Positions 12,353-23,694 of a DNA stretch of 64,000 nucleotides are shown in pieces. The stretch covers positions 21,203,241 to 21,267,240 of the forward strand of contig NC_092182.1 in the NCBI RefSeq assembly GCF_043641665.1, read 5' to 3'. The notes beneath the pieces are model-generated. The model saw only the letters and a program-made list of their open reading frames with translations. It did not search any database and had not been told where the DNA came from. This DNA comes from Enoplosus armatus. Taxonomy: Eukaryota; Chordata; Actinopteri; Centrarchiformes; Enoplosidae. Each line of letters begins with the position of its first letter. Positions within the stretch are counted from its first letter, which is position 1. Position numbers and translations under genes: made by a program.

Positions 12353-15300
12353 CTGGAAGGACACAAGAAACATGAAAGAAAAGTTAAAAGGGTGTAATAC
12401 ATAATGATGGATACCCATATTCCCTTTAGTCATCTGTTCATTGATTCATTTATAAATATAAAATGCTCTGCCTTTCATGGTGCATTGCATGTGAGGCAAA
12501 CAAAACATTCATTACCCTTATGCACAAAAAAATTACTTAGTTACACATCTCACTTAGCCTCTTGATATTCTTTAATTGTCTTTCAGCAGGGAGGCATTTT
12601 TTTGAATGTTACATTTACTCACTTGTTTCCAGCAAACAGGATTTGTATGCATCGATTGATCTGCTAATTATGTTTTTGATTAACTGTCTAGTCTATGAAA
12701 TGTCAAAAAGTAACAAAAAAATGCCCATCACAACTTCTTAGAGCATAAAGTGAAGTCTTCAAATAGCTTGATTTGTCTGACCAACAGTAGTCCAAAACCC
12801 AAAGATATATAATTCACTATCATATGACAGAGAAAAGCAGCAAATCCTCATATTTGAGAAGTTGGAACCTGCAAATGTTTGGCATTTTTGCTAAAAAAAA
12901 AAAAATTACTGAAATTATGAATCGATTATCAAAATAGTTGGCTATTAATTTTCTTTGGCTTCGACTAATTGATTAATTGGCTACTTGAGCTGCAGCTCTT
13001 AATTCATCTATATCTATTTAGACCTGGGTTGATGCCTTTTAAACTACACTAGGGCTGCAACTAATAATTCTTAAAGTATTAAAAATGTATGTAAAACATA
13101 AAAATTAAGTAAATCCTCACATTTAAGAAGCAAATGTTTGGTATTTTTGCTTTAAAATGGCTGAAACGATTAATCAGATATCACAAATGTTGCTATTTCA
13201 TTTTCAGTTGTTTTGATTACTTGAATAATGGGATAATCATTTCAGCTTTATACTACACAATTTTTGAAACACGTTTTGTTAAACCTGCCTTTCCTTCTCT
13301 TCACTTCCCAGGTTGCTGACTCAGAGGGTTTGGAAAGCCCCATGTCATTCCTGGCATAGACCCGGAACTTATACTGTCTTCCCGGCATGATATTGATGGC
13401 AGTGAACTTGTTATTGAAGAGATGGTCTGCCACAGTTTGCCAAGTGCGCTTAACAGAATCAGTCTTGGTGATCATGTAGTGCAGCCTGTCGTCTTTCTTC
13501 TCATCTGGAGAGGGAGTCCAGGAGACCGTCACTGTTCCCGACACGTTCTCGTCCAGCTCCACGGGGCCTGGAGGCTTGGGTTCATCTACAAACAGGTCGG
13601 CAGGGATTATTAGTGTCTATTTTTTATGTTTACGCTGACTACAACAATAATGGCAGCACACTAAGTCTTGCTCTCTTTAAACTTTCCCCAAGCATCCCTT
13701 AAGTCCAAAGTGGACTTTCATCTTTGCATCTTAAAGAACATAAAATATTTTAAGAGCTTAAATTATTAATTCTGATAATATGACAACTAGAGCAATTTTG
13801 GAATAATCTAAAAAAGAGAATACAGATCACACTGCAAATTCATAAACCTTTGGTTCTCATTTAACTTATTTTTTTTAGGGATTAGTTGAGATTTGTTTTT
13901 TCACTGTACTATACCTGTGACTCTTATCTCAACACTAGAGGTCTCCTGACCAACAAGGTTCTTGAGAATGATTGTGTAGATCCCAGTGTCATGACGCTCT
14001 GCTGAGGGGATAATCAACTGTGATGATGTTTCTGTGTTGCTCATAGTCACATGCTTGGCTACAGGAACACCGTCCTTGAGCCATCTAATAGTTGGTATTG
14101 GGGAAGCCTATCAACAACAGGAGATACAGGGTTAAGATGCATAGACGTGTCTAATCTGCCACTTTAGAAAGGACATTGGTTGGTGTTTTATGTGAATATT
14201 ATATTGAACCTGAAAGTTGAAGTTGACTCGAGCAGAGTTCCCGGCTTTCATTACCATGAAGTTCTTCATTTTTTTGTCAGTGAAATGAGGTCTCACTGTG
14301 ACAATGAGGGAAGAGTTTTAAACAAAATTGATGAGTAAAAGTGATTAAATTAAGGTAAAATGTATTGAATCGTGACTGTAGACGGTTCACAATTTCCCCT
14401 GTCTCACCTGGTGGAGGCATTGCAATGATGTAGTTGTCCAACTCTTGAGGCTCACTGTCTCCACCCTCATTGGTGGCTAGAACTCTCACCCAGTACATGG
14501 CCATAGACTTCAGACCCATAATAGTATAGGAGGTCATGATAATAGCACTGGAGTTACAGCAACCCCATTCTGGGTTTTCTGCTGGTCTGAGCTCCACAAA
14601 GTATCCTTTGGCCTCATCTTGGACCCCTTCCTCCTCAATGGGTTTGGTCCAGCCCAGCGATAAGGTGGTGTATGTGGAGTCTGTCACCTTTAGGTCAATA
14701 ACTTTACCAGGGGGCTCTGGAAGTGTAAACAATTCGGCATTTAAGTATTGAGATATGAGCAGTTAAGCCTTGAGTTAATAACAATATAGCTTTTATCGGC
14801 CTGTTACTCACTCTTCGGATCTCTTGCGATCACAAATTCAGAAGGCGTACTTGGCTCTCCAGCACCAGAAATGTTGATAGCTGATACACGGAACTCATAC
14901 TCGATGCCTTCAACAACATCCTTCACTGCATACTTTTTCTCTGTTAGCATGTCAAACAGTATAGTTAAGACTATAAAATAGAAAAACTAATTATTAACTT
15001 AAGAAAGAAAGCACATTTCACATGACAATGTCACATCTTTCTTCAAGCTGTAAACAAATACATGACATTTTGAACATAGTCAGTAATTCTAAGATGGCCT
15101 TACCTCTGATGGGCTCATCGTGTGGGTTGACTTGGCCCCACAGATTACTGCCATTCTTGCGTTTCTCCACATTGTATCCCAAAATGTTGGTTCCTCCAGT
15201 ATTAGTGGGTGCGGACCAAGCAAGATTGATGCAGTCTTTGAAAGCACTAACAATCTTTGGTGTAGAAGGAGGTCCAGGGTATGCTGAAAGAATGATCAAA

Positions 15301-18300
15301 TTGAAAGAAATAACACTTTTTAACTGGCTCACACAAAGCCTTTTGTTCAATAATACCCACTGTGTTTGAAGCACTGTCACAAAAAAATGGTGGTGTGCTT
15401 GTACAAAGGCTCACCCTTTGTCCCTGCCTGGATGTCATCAGTCTCCATCATTTCACTGATGCCTTGATCAGTTTCCGCCCTGATGTGGTAGCAATACTTT
15501 CTGCCATGATCCACATCGATGTCCTTGTATTTAGGCTCTGGGCCAATCTTGCCTAATTTCTTCCAGCTGTTTCGACCAATTTGCTGGCGCTCCAGGACGT
15601 AGTCTGTGATAGGGGAACCTCCATTGTCTTTGGGAGGCCTCCATTTGAAGTCAATGCAAGCCGCCGAGCTTTCAATGATATCCACAGGGCCCATCGGTGG
15701 TGTTGGTTTATCTGTAGTGAGACGAAAGAATAAAGATCAACTGCACTCATATCCATGTCTTTTATTATGTATATATTATGTAATATATAGAACTGAGCAG
15801 CATACAAACCTTACCTAATACAACCAGCTGTGAGAGGGCCTCAGTTGTTCCACATTCATTTTTAATCTTAATCTTAATTTCTCCTGTGGTTTTGCGTTGG
15901 CACTTGGTTAACAGCAGGCGGCTGTGTGAGGAAGACTTCTCGATCTTGATATGGGTGTCCTCCAACAGCTCTTCGCCCTCATTGTACCACTGGATCTTCA
16001 TGGGTTCCCGGCCAACAAAGGTCAGCTTGAAGACTGCATCTTTCCCCGTTCTGATTATAACAGGTTTTATGAACTCGGTGAGGTCATCAGGGGTAATTCT
16101 TGGAGGATCTACGAGGAAAAAAAAACATCTTTTCAAACTGAGACTTTTATTGCTGAGCTTAAAAGAATGTTGTTTTACACATTTTCACAGTGTCTGTGCT
16201 TTTGTTTTGCTTTAGTTGGAGTACTTCAAATTTATTGTGATTACAATACCTTCGACATTTAGCACAGCTTCTGTTTTACGCCCATCAGCTTCACATCGGT
16301 ACTTCCCAGCATCATCTTCTTTGCAGTTTTTGATAATTAGTTTGCGATAATTCCCATCTTTAACAATACAGATATCATCCGTAGCAGTTATCTGAAATGC
16401 ACACATGTAAACACACTTAAATCTCAGAATGTTAAGGGTGAAAGGTATTACTCTATCAACTTCTACATTTCTCACCTCTTTCCCATCTTTGTACCAGACT
16501 CCGTCACAGTCCTCACTGCTCAGGCTGCAGACCAGTTCTGCCTCAGTACCAATGATGGCAGTTACATCTGACAGTCCACCGGTGAAGTATACTCCTGGGT
16601 CTAAAAGGAAATACAACCTTACTGTTGACCAACAGCACTATATGACCAACATAGCTGTACGTAGAGTATAATTACTATGTTCTCATGGATCTCACCAATG
16701 ACTGTATCAGGGACAAGTGGGCCTGTTCTCACTCTTTTTCTCTTCTCTTGAACTGGCTCCTCGTCTTCATTATCAGCAACTTCAGCAGAAGCCTCTCCCT
16801 CCTTTGCTGATGATGTAGGTTCAGAACCTTCTTCCTCCTCCTCCTCTTCCTCTCCCTCTTCTACATCCTCTTCATCCTCTGCAACAGCGTCTGCTTTATC
16901 TGCGCCTTCTCCCCCTTCTTTTGCCTTTGCCTTCGCCTTCGCCTTTACTTTTGCCTTTGCCTTTGCTTTAGCTTTAGCTTTAGCTTTGGCTTCAGCTTCT
17001 GCATTAGCTTTAGCTTCGGCTTCTGCTTTCTCAGCTGCAGCTGCGGCGGCTGCTGCAGCTGCTGCTTCTGCCTCAGCCTTTGCCTTTGCAATCAACTCTT
17101 CTCTCTCTTTTTGTATCTTCGCCTGTTGCTCCTGAGCAATCTTCAAGAGATCTGCTCCACCGCCACCTGCTCTGGTTGTTTTGCGAGCTTTCTTCTTTCC
17201 TTTCGCGTTTGGATCATTGTCAGCTAATACAAAATACACAGTACCAGGACATTTTTAATGCTTTATGGGACATTTTCAATATTTGATAAACTTGTATTGA
17301 ACAGTCTGAAAAGATACAATATAAAATATGTGAACAGTACCTTCCACTATAAGCCAGGCATTGCAGGATTTAAGTCCAGTCACAGCCGCATAAATTCCTT
17401 TGTCCAAGAGCAGGCAGTCCTTCACCACCAATGTGTGAATCAGCATATCCTCTGACACAATCATGTCATATTTGTCCCCTTGCTCCAGTGTGACATTCTT
17501 TCCCATCCAATTTATCTTTTTCAGGGGATGTGAGACAACACACTCAAACACAGCGTCCTCTCTTTCCTCAGCTTTCACGTCTTCAATCTTGACTAAGAAG
17601 TCTACAGGGGGAGCTAAACGAAGCACAAAATTATAGCTCAACATGGTATCTCGTATTTCCTGTCACAGGACAGCTCATGTAGCAATCGTAGCTCTTTTTG
17701 ACTGTTGTATGGCCTGTTACAATAAAGTGTGTGGAACAATAATTTGCGGCATCATCTTACGTTTGAGATCAGTCGAGAAGATCTTGATTCCATCAACCTC
17801 CACTTGGTATAATCCTGCATCCTCGGGGTCAACACCATTGATGCTAAACACATACTTCTTTCCTACCTGCCTCAGTCCATGTTTTATCTCTGTGTCAGCA
17901 TCAAAAGGAATCATAACGCCGTCCTGTTTAAACATAAGCAGTCATGGATGTTGGAGCAATATGTAGCGTGCCTGTGAATTTTTCTGTGTTGCAGACTATG
18001 TAATATGACTTTCAGTGCTTCTGTTAATTTATTCACCATTGAGAAAAAAGTAAAATGAAACATCTCACCTTGAATAAGAAGATTTTGCTGGTAGGGTCTT
18101 TAAGTGACATTTCAAGTTCAAACTCCGCACCACCATTTTCTTTCATTTCAATGGGCTTTAGGTTGCATAGTCTTTCAACAACCTATAGTAATTGGAATAA
18201 GGAAAGTTAGAGTTTGTATTGTACAGCATTCATTCACATTATTATAGATGTTAGGCTGTGTAGGTGCTGTATATTTTTACATTTACTGTAGATGAAGCTG

Positions 18301-19742
18301 AAACATACCCTTTCTTGCTCTTGTTCCCTTTCTATCTTCCTCTCATTAAGTTTCTTCAGCATCCCACGAAAATCAGTGACACCATACTGATTACAGATGG
18401 ACTCGTAATCTTTCTTGTCTGCACTCATCAACAGTTCCCAAAACTTGTCATCGATTTCTGGTTTTGGGACTTCTTTTGCCTCAATGTCAACCCTACAAAA
18501 AGAAAAGAAAAGATATTGTTAAACACTCTAAAGTAATAATCATGCATGGCTTGGTAAAAACAAAACCGCTACATAAAAACAACAACAATACTGTCATGTA
18601 CTTTTTCCCATTTGTAAATGTACTACTTACTTATTTTTTAAGGCCTTTTTGAAGTCCTCAGGTGTCTCTCGGATGGCTACATTAAAACCAGCAGCATGGT
18701 TACAACTTTAATTCAATGAATGACTGACATTGCATAATTAAAGATTAAATGTAGGCTGTGTACCTGTTCTTGATTCTTGCATGGCTCTGCCCTTTTTAAA
18801 GCCAACTACAATGGAAGAAATTAGATTGACGTGAGACAAATGTAATTTATCTTAATAATTTGTTTTGATTTCGTGTATAAGGGAATAAAAGTAAGCAACT
18901 GACCCTCAATGATATTAAGTGTAGCAGTTACAACCGCTTTTCCATATTCATTTCTGGCAAAACACTTGTAGGTGTCAGCTTGATCCACACATACATCTGG
19001 AATCTATCAATCAATACATGATTATGAGTATTTTTACAAAACCAGGATGGTGCAAGACAGCCTACTGATCATTCTGATTAACTCTCGTTTAGATTTTAAG
19101 TTATTTGAATAAGCATTCCTTATGACACATGGTCAGTGATCTCACATGTAGTTGGTGTTCCCCGGAACTTGGATCGTAGACAATTTTGCACCTTTCTTCA
19201 TCAATTTCCCCATTATTTCTCACCCAGGTCACAGTTGGTGTTGGTTTGCCAGTAACTACTGCTCTGAAGAGAGCCAATTTTCCTACAGAAATGACAACAA
19301 GAATGTATTGCTATGTTATTATCTTAAATCAAAAAGAAATGGTTGTGCATGTGATTAGAGGTGGTATTTAACCTTACCTTCTTGAATAGTAATAGCGATG
19401 GGTTTCCGAGTGAAATCTGGGGTGTTCATGCCTTCAGGTAGTTCCTCCACATACTGAGTAATCATAACTCCAGGCACCTTTGACCTCTTTTTAATTTTCA
19501 CTGTTATTAAATGAGATAATTTGCATTATTTACACATTTATGAAGAACCTGTGAAGATTTGACAGCTTTGATACAATTTGAGTTCATGTCTCAGAAAAGG
19601 CTATATGTATGCATTTAGTTTTGATCACATATTTTATTTTTTGGCAGTAATTTACAGTTGAAGCCAGGCATTCAAACTCTAGTTACTTACCCTGCCCTGG
19701 AGCAGTTGGCTCCTCATCCTTAGCTTTGCGTATTTTAAACAT
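11929..19742 (-). CDS. igfn1: igfn1-like copy B, complete (23 coding exons, 1381 aa)
   Basis: Complete igfn1-type gene for a muscle Ig/FN3 protein. Coding exons in transcript order: 19691-19742, 19378-19500, 19146-19282, 18904-19003, 18764-18805, 18631-18676, 18309-18492, 18069-18182, 17761-17923, 17341-17613, 16696-17223, 16476-16600, 16250-16391, 15815-16108, 15415-15711, 15104-15283, 14812-14940, 14408-14716, 14210-14295, 13915-14107, 13289-13585, 12026-12352, 11929-11933. The sum is 4146 nt with every phase closing. Order: Ig1 (aa 18-138), charged spacer (139-228), Ig2, Ig3 (to 412), Ala/Lys/Glu linker (412-588), Ig4, Ig5, FN3-1 to 3 (775-1080), Ig6, FN3-4, Ig7. There is no signal peptide or membrane segment, so it should be cytosolic and sarcomeric. 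Exon 21 ends at a GC donor. I call igfn1 rather than a MyBP because of the Ig-spacer-Ig-linker N-terminal half. Confidence 0.95.
12640..13001 (+). repeat. Interspersed fish DNA element in copy B intron 21, copy 1
   Basis: Contains CTATGAAATGTCA, CCAACAGTAGTCCAAAACCC, GCAAATGTTTGGCATTTTTG and ends GAGCTGCAGCTCTT. This is a familiar, very abundant fish non-autonomous repeat. A second, internally deleted relative follows at 13051. Confidence 0.6.
13051..13245 (+). repeat. Same element family, shortened copy 2
   Basis: Starts AGGGCTGCAACTAATAATTC, retains AAATCCTCACATTTAAGAAG and CAAATGTTTGGTATTTTTGC, and ends near AATCATTTCAGCTTTA. It lacks much of the middle found in copy 1. The two sit in tandem within the 936-bp intron 21. 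Confidence 0.55.
13289..13585 (-). other. igfn1: Copy B exon 21: FN3-4 with a GC donor
   Basis: The fourth FN3 domain: GTVTVSWTPSPDEKKDDRLH, later INIMPGRQYKFRVYARNDMG. The exon must end at AAAG followed by GCAGGT, because exon 22 needs phase 1. Using the nearby GT three bases later would shift frame. Copy C has GTAGGT at the same place, and both exons are then 297 nt. Confidence 0.88.
13915..14295 (-). other. igfn1: Copy B exons 19-20: Ig6
   Basis: An Ig domain split by a phase-0 intron (86 and 193 nt): VRPHFTDKKMKNFMVMKAGN then IPTIRWLKDGVPVAKHVTMS and RHDTGIYTIILKNLVGQETS. It has Trp but no F-strand Cys. The donor of exon 19 (CAG then GTTCAA) is weak. Confidence 0.9.
14408..15711 (-). other. 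igfn1: Copy B exons 15-18: three FN3 domains in tandem
   Basis: FN3-1 is exon 15 (297 nt; FKWRPPKDNGGSPITDYVLE). FN3-2 is split over exons 16-17 (180 and 129 nt; INLAWSAPTNTGGTNILGYN then EYEFRVSAINISGAGEPS). FN3-3 is exon 18 (309 nt; LSLGWTKPIEEEGVQDEAKG then YWVRVLATNEGGDSEPQ). Each has the B-strand Trp and the Tyr/Arg-rich F strand of the family. All outer junctions are phase 1. Confidence 0.92.
15815..16108 (-). other. igfn1: Copy B exon 14: Ig5
   Basis: A single 294-nt exon. It opens DPPRITPDDLTEFIKPVIIR; VGREPMKIQWYNEGEEL carries the C-strand Trp; it ends KNECGTTEALSQLVVL. The length is identical to copy C exon 16. Confidence 0.88.
16250..16600 (-). other. igfn1: Copy B exons 12-13: Ig4
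   Basis: A canonical Ig domain split over two exons (125 and 142 nt): AELVCSLSSEDCDGVWYKDG has Cys and Trp, and EDDAGKYRCEADGRKTEAVL has the F-strand Cys. Copy C has the same exon sizes, but its F strand reads AGKYKFEADG, so C has lost this Cys. Confidence 0.88.
16696..17223 (-). other. igfn1: Copy B exon 11: Ala-Lys and acidic low-complexity linker
   Basis: A 528-nt exon for about 176 residues. It starts ADNDPNAKGKKKARKTTRAG, then has a helical QEQQAKIQKEREEL segment, an 11-Ala run, an extended AK-repeat tract, a Glu run and a basic end (EKRKRVR). In DNA the AK tract (about 16920-17010) is an imperfect GCCTTT/GCTTTA hexamer repeat. The charges are segregated: basic first, acidic later. It is likely disordered or partly helical. 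The function is unknown; KRKRVR could act as a nuclear signal, but that is only a motif match. Confidence 0.88.
17341..17613 (-). other. igfn1: Copy B exon 10: Ig3
   Basis: One 273-nt phase 1-1 exon encoding a whole Ig domain: AVFECVVSHPLKKINWMG holds the B-strand Cys and C-strand Trp, and DKGIYAAV replaces the F-strand Cys with Ala. It ends SCNAWLIVE. The copy C exon has the same length. Confidence 0.88.
17761..18182 (-). other. igfn1: Copy B exons 8-9: degenerate Ig2
   Basis: An Ig-like fold without the usual Cys or Trp: SLKDPTSKIFLFKDGVMIP, then KKYVFSINGVDPEDAGLYQV. The DAGLYQV strand F keeps the Asp-x-Gly-x-Tyr signature but not its Cys. It matches copy C exons 8-9 closely; exon 9 is 163 nt here and 169 nt in C. 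Confidence 0.85.
18309..18805 (-). other. igfn1: Copy B exons 5-7: charged spacer with conserved core
   Basis: About 90 residues rich in Lys and Glu, predicted mostly helical. The core FWELLMSADKKDYESIC, then YGVTDFRGMLKKL, is strongly conserved with copy C exon 7 (WEILLSAEKKDYERIC, YGITDFRGMLKKL; both exons 184 nt). This block is the most diagnostic IGFN1-family segment in the window and precedes an Ig-like domain as in mammalian IGFN1. Confidence 0.88.
18904..19742 (-). other. igfn1: Copy B exons 1-4: start and Ig1
   Basis: Exon 1 encodes MFKIRKAKDEEPTAPGQ. Exons 2-4 encode Ig1, with C-strand Trp in PTPTVTWVRNNGEI and F-strand ADTYKCFARNEYGKA. The position normally held by the B-strand Cys (before VVTGKP) is Ala, so the canonical Ig disulfide cannot form. 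The same substitution is in A and C. The loss is typical of intracellular sarcomeric Ig domains. Confidence 0.9.
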
Positions 19743-19764
19743 CTTGATTGATACAACAGCTTCT
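19743..19764 (-). other. 5' UTR part of copy B coding exon 1
   Basis: Between the ATG and a probable acceptor (TTTGCATTAACAG, then AGAAGCTG). Together with the likely donor at 21886 this implies a spliced 5' UTR. Confidence 0.5.
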
Positions 19765-19766
19765 CT

Positions 19767-21885
19767 GTTAATGCAAAGATATTATAATGCACATTTAAAA
19801 CACTTAATAATTATTTAGGCAACACCGCTTATATATCATTTAAATTTTTCTTCCATGTCAATTCCAAACATATCCGAGTATTTCAATGTAGTCTGGAGCT
19901 TTTAGCATGGCTTGACCACTGTTAGTAACCATGTGAATCCCCATCTGTCTGACATGCAGTTAATCTCTTCCAGATGGCCTGAATGTGAAATGGGTATCAC
20001 TTATCACAGTTTTAACTAGTGGCTTAAGGTAGTTTGCCCACTTTAACAACATGATGTTTTTAAGTAATGCCTTAAAGAATTAATGGGACACAATTAACTC
20101 CTCCCTCCAATTACAATAATTGGGATAAATAATATTATGAGGAATGTTGCATTGTGGGATGTCAGTGTGTAAGATCTACATTTCAGGCAAATGGTGTTAG
20201 GATCCCTGAGTTAGTAACTCTATCTGTGCTATAAATGAAAGAATTCCTGTGATCACAAAATACTTAACATTCCCTTTGTAGATTCCTGCAAGTGACTGGC
20301 CTAATTTTGCAGGCAGTAGGTCACATACCTCATAAAACTATCTATCATGAGTCAGGAAGTGGCGTAAGTGGCAGACGGCAAATGTGACATTAGTCTTAAC
20401 TATCCTTGTATTTAGGTTTTGCTTTCTTTTTAGCCCTGAATTATCTGAAGAAATAGGTGAAAAGATAAAATAGAAAAGGTACCACCACAGGCAAATGTTA
20501 AAATACGGGTTGTTAAAAATAACCTCGTTTTTTATAGTTGTTATTAAATCAAAGTTATTCTGAAACTATAAAATGGTCCTTTTGATGATCAAGGATTACC
20601 TTAATCACTTTAATCAATTCATTATTAACTTCTGTGTGTAATGAGTCAGGTTCCATGCTCCAGACTCCCTAGCTACTGCTTTAGGAGTAAGCTTCAGTCT
20701 CCACTTGTCAAAATAGTGTACGTGACAAATTAGAATAGTCTTACAAGCATTTCAGCAAGTATGGAAAAATAATTAACATTTTTACACTAAGGTACTAATT
20801 ATTTAGTAATTTAATTATTATTATTCTAAAATATATCATCTCAAAGACACATAAGCATATTGATATGACATCATAAGACATAGCATCATATTTTTAAGAC
20901 AAAAGGTTTCATTCAGAAAAGCATATACAATATAGTTAAAGTTTTAATTTAATGTGAGAGGTAGAATCTAAATTAGATTAGATATCATATATGTGAATAT
21001 CACTTCTTTGTATATGTTATATATGTCTTATTGTATCTTGAATGCTCAAGTATAAACTAATGTCTTCACCATGCTTCTGTTGATCTTCCTTAATTTTTAT
21101 GATCTAATTAGTCAAATGGCAAGAGCCTTCTATTCTTAGATTACATTTGATAGACACTTATTACATTACCTATTACATTTAATTAAAATAAATTGTGCAG
21201 AGTTCTGTCAGTTGATGAAGTGCCTGCATATTTAGCAGTTTTGCACACTTGCTGTGCAGCTGGGAAGCTATATTTGTCTGGGAGAGAAAATAGCTGTGCC
21301 AAGGGTGTTCTGAATGAACTGATTTATGAATAACTTGTCAAGTCTATGTCCTAAATCTCAGAGCTGCATTTAGTAGCAGAGCATATACTTTTACTTTGTC
21401 ACCTTTTGTGATAAAATGCTAAATTAATTATCATATCAAAGAAACTTACTTACTAATCTTTGCAGGACAAAACTGTTGGAGTGATTTTAGTGTGAATACA
21501 TGAATACATTTGTGTGTAAAGTGTATAGTTATAAGTTTCTATTCTCTTGCATAATCATTAGTCTGATCTTGATCTTTCTTCAACATTTTCTTATTTGTAT
21601 TTTTTCTCAAGCTTAGACAATTCTGCCTGCCTAAAAACATAACAACATTATTACAGCTCATCATATTGGTTCTTTGTTGTATTAAACTTTAGAGATACTG
21701 GAATCATGTAAAACTGCTGTCAGTATTATTTGTGACAGGTTAGCTGGTGAGATCTCATTGCCATTTATGCCTAAGGTTAATATACAGTCAGATTAGCACA
21801 TAGAACAAATGCATATTTACATAAACTAGCTAACAGATTAAAGAAGATTTTGATGATTTGCCCAGTGCTTGGTAAATGTACTTAC
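19767..21885. other. Probable 5' UTR intron of copy B
   Basis: About 2.1 kb, AT-rich, with no open frame showing splice context or domain content. I see no repeat with clear ends. Confidence 0.4.
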
Positions 21886-21960
21886 TATTTAAACTGCTGT
21901 TCTCTGCTGTCTGTTGCCAGCCAGGTTCCCGCTGATTCTTGAGTGAGGGCTCTTCGTTTT
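21886..21960 (-). other. Candidate 5' untranslated exon of copy B
   Basis: The minus strand reads CAGAGAACAGCAGTTTAAATA followed by GTAAGTAC, a good donor at 21884-21885. CTCAAGA upstream is shared with the candidate copy A exon. The upstream boundary is unknown, and no TATA box was found. This is inference. Confidence 0.3.
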
Positions 21961-23398
21961 GAGAGGCAATAAAGCCTTTCAGAGACACTCTGAGCAACCT
22001 AAGCCACTGCTTTTTCACTGTGGCTCTTGGGGATAGGTTTACCAACATGCACTTTGGCCCCGAAGTGCTATAGGTTCTTGAAAAAGGGCCACCAGAGGAA
22101 ATGCAGCAGTGAAGCTTTCTAATCCCTCCCTCAAAACTGGAATTTCAGCTTTAGTACTGCAGCAGGGTGCTTTTGGCTGCTCTTATTAAAAAGTCTCATG
22201 AGAAGTGACATAGACGCGCCATGGTTTGAGCTGCCTCTCAATTAGCTTAATTGTACGTGTAGGCTGCCTGATCTTCATCCCAACATTTAACAAGAGGTAA
22301 GTGTCAATTAAATTCAGATCTTTTGAGCTCATTGCATTATTTTGTTTTAGAAAAAAATATAAAACATGTTTAGAAATGTCAGAATTAATGAACCATAATT
22401 TTATGCTGAAAGCCTATCCCAATTTGCATGAATGTTCTCATTTACTCTGGCATGGCTCTGGACATATCACATGGAAAACAAACAAATCAAACTAAACCTC
22501 ATTCTAATACTAATGAGCCACAGTATTTTTTTACTGTATCGAAACAGAACAGAAATTACTTACATGGTAGATTTTATTTTAGCAATGTAACAAGCACTTA
22601 TATTTGAAACTGAGAAGTGTCATCCTGCACTGTTCAGTCATGTTTTAGCCCTGGGTGTAACTGTTCACCCTCTCTTCTTCAGTTTCTCTAAACTTGGACT
22701 AATGTCTGACCCAACAAAAATGCTCAGAGAGGTAATACAAGAAGACTGGGCATAAATTATTCACATAAAACATCATGAAGGTGAACAAGTGGTATGAATA
22801 CTTGATACTTGCTTGCCATGTCTAGGCTTGACCCAAGGCCAAAATATATGCCCAAGTCTATCATCATACATGTATAAACATTGTTTTGTATTGTGTTAAT
22901 TTGTGTTTTTCGGTAGTCTTTATACACATAAATGCATTTTCTGTTGAGTGTTTTTCTAAGTGACATGCAGGTCAGATTGAAAATTTCACATCACAATAGC
23001 AGTATGGAATATTTATTTACACCAAACCCACACATATTTCCACACGTATAACAGACTATAACAGTCAGTGTCATATAAATCTTTAATGAATGTATTTTTT
23101 CTCATCTCAGTTTCAATTGAGGGGAAGATTGCAAATCCACAATTACGGAATCTTTGGAAAATTGAAACTAAACAATCACGATACACATGAACAGAAACCT
23201 TCATCTAAAAAATGTATTGACAGACACAAGCAGATAGTTTCATAAGCTTTAGACACACACCTTAAAATAGCATTTTTAAAATCAATAAATGACTGCTACA
23301 ATGTGTCCTGTACTGCTGTAATATATTTATTATTATTGTTATTATTATTATTACGTTTAAAATATGCAAGATTGCACACTATTATTTCAAGCTTCCAT
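21961..23398. other. Spacer between copies B and C
   Basis: About 1.4 kb separating the presumed start of B from the 3' end of C. It presumably carries the B promoter. An AT-rich TTA microsatellite lies near 23326-23354. I found no gene. Confidence 0.4.
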
Positions 23399-23404
23399 TT
23401 TATT
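23399..23404 (-). terminator. Candidate poly(A) signal of copy C
   Basis: AATAAA on the minus strand, about 290 nt past the copy C stop codon. Confidence 0.45.
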
Positions 23405-23694
23405 GAGATTGCACAATTGAAATCAAAACAAACAAAACATGGCCAAAACATACTGTTTGCCTAAGACCTTATTGTGAGTTTAACTTTGAATAAATGCAAG
23501 CCTTTGTAGGAAATTGTTCATCAAATAGTTGATGTACAAATACAACCTAAAAGGAAGGTATCACGGGCAATATTAAATATTACATTCTACATTTGACAGG
23601 GTTTGCTAAACTCTAAAGATGCAGTATGTGAATTGCCAACAACTTGATTTCTGCTCTGGTTTTAGAGCAATTCTACCATCTTCAGTGTATTCAT

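Noticed and set aside
13289..13319. Alternative GT donor three bases into copy B intron 21
   Set aside because: Using it would change the phase and run exon 22 out of frame; the GC donor keeps the domain intact and the length equal to copy C.
15018..15818. Several plus-strand open frames of 64-115 codons
   Set aside because: All are antisense to FN3/Ig exons of copy B and have no independent support.
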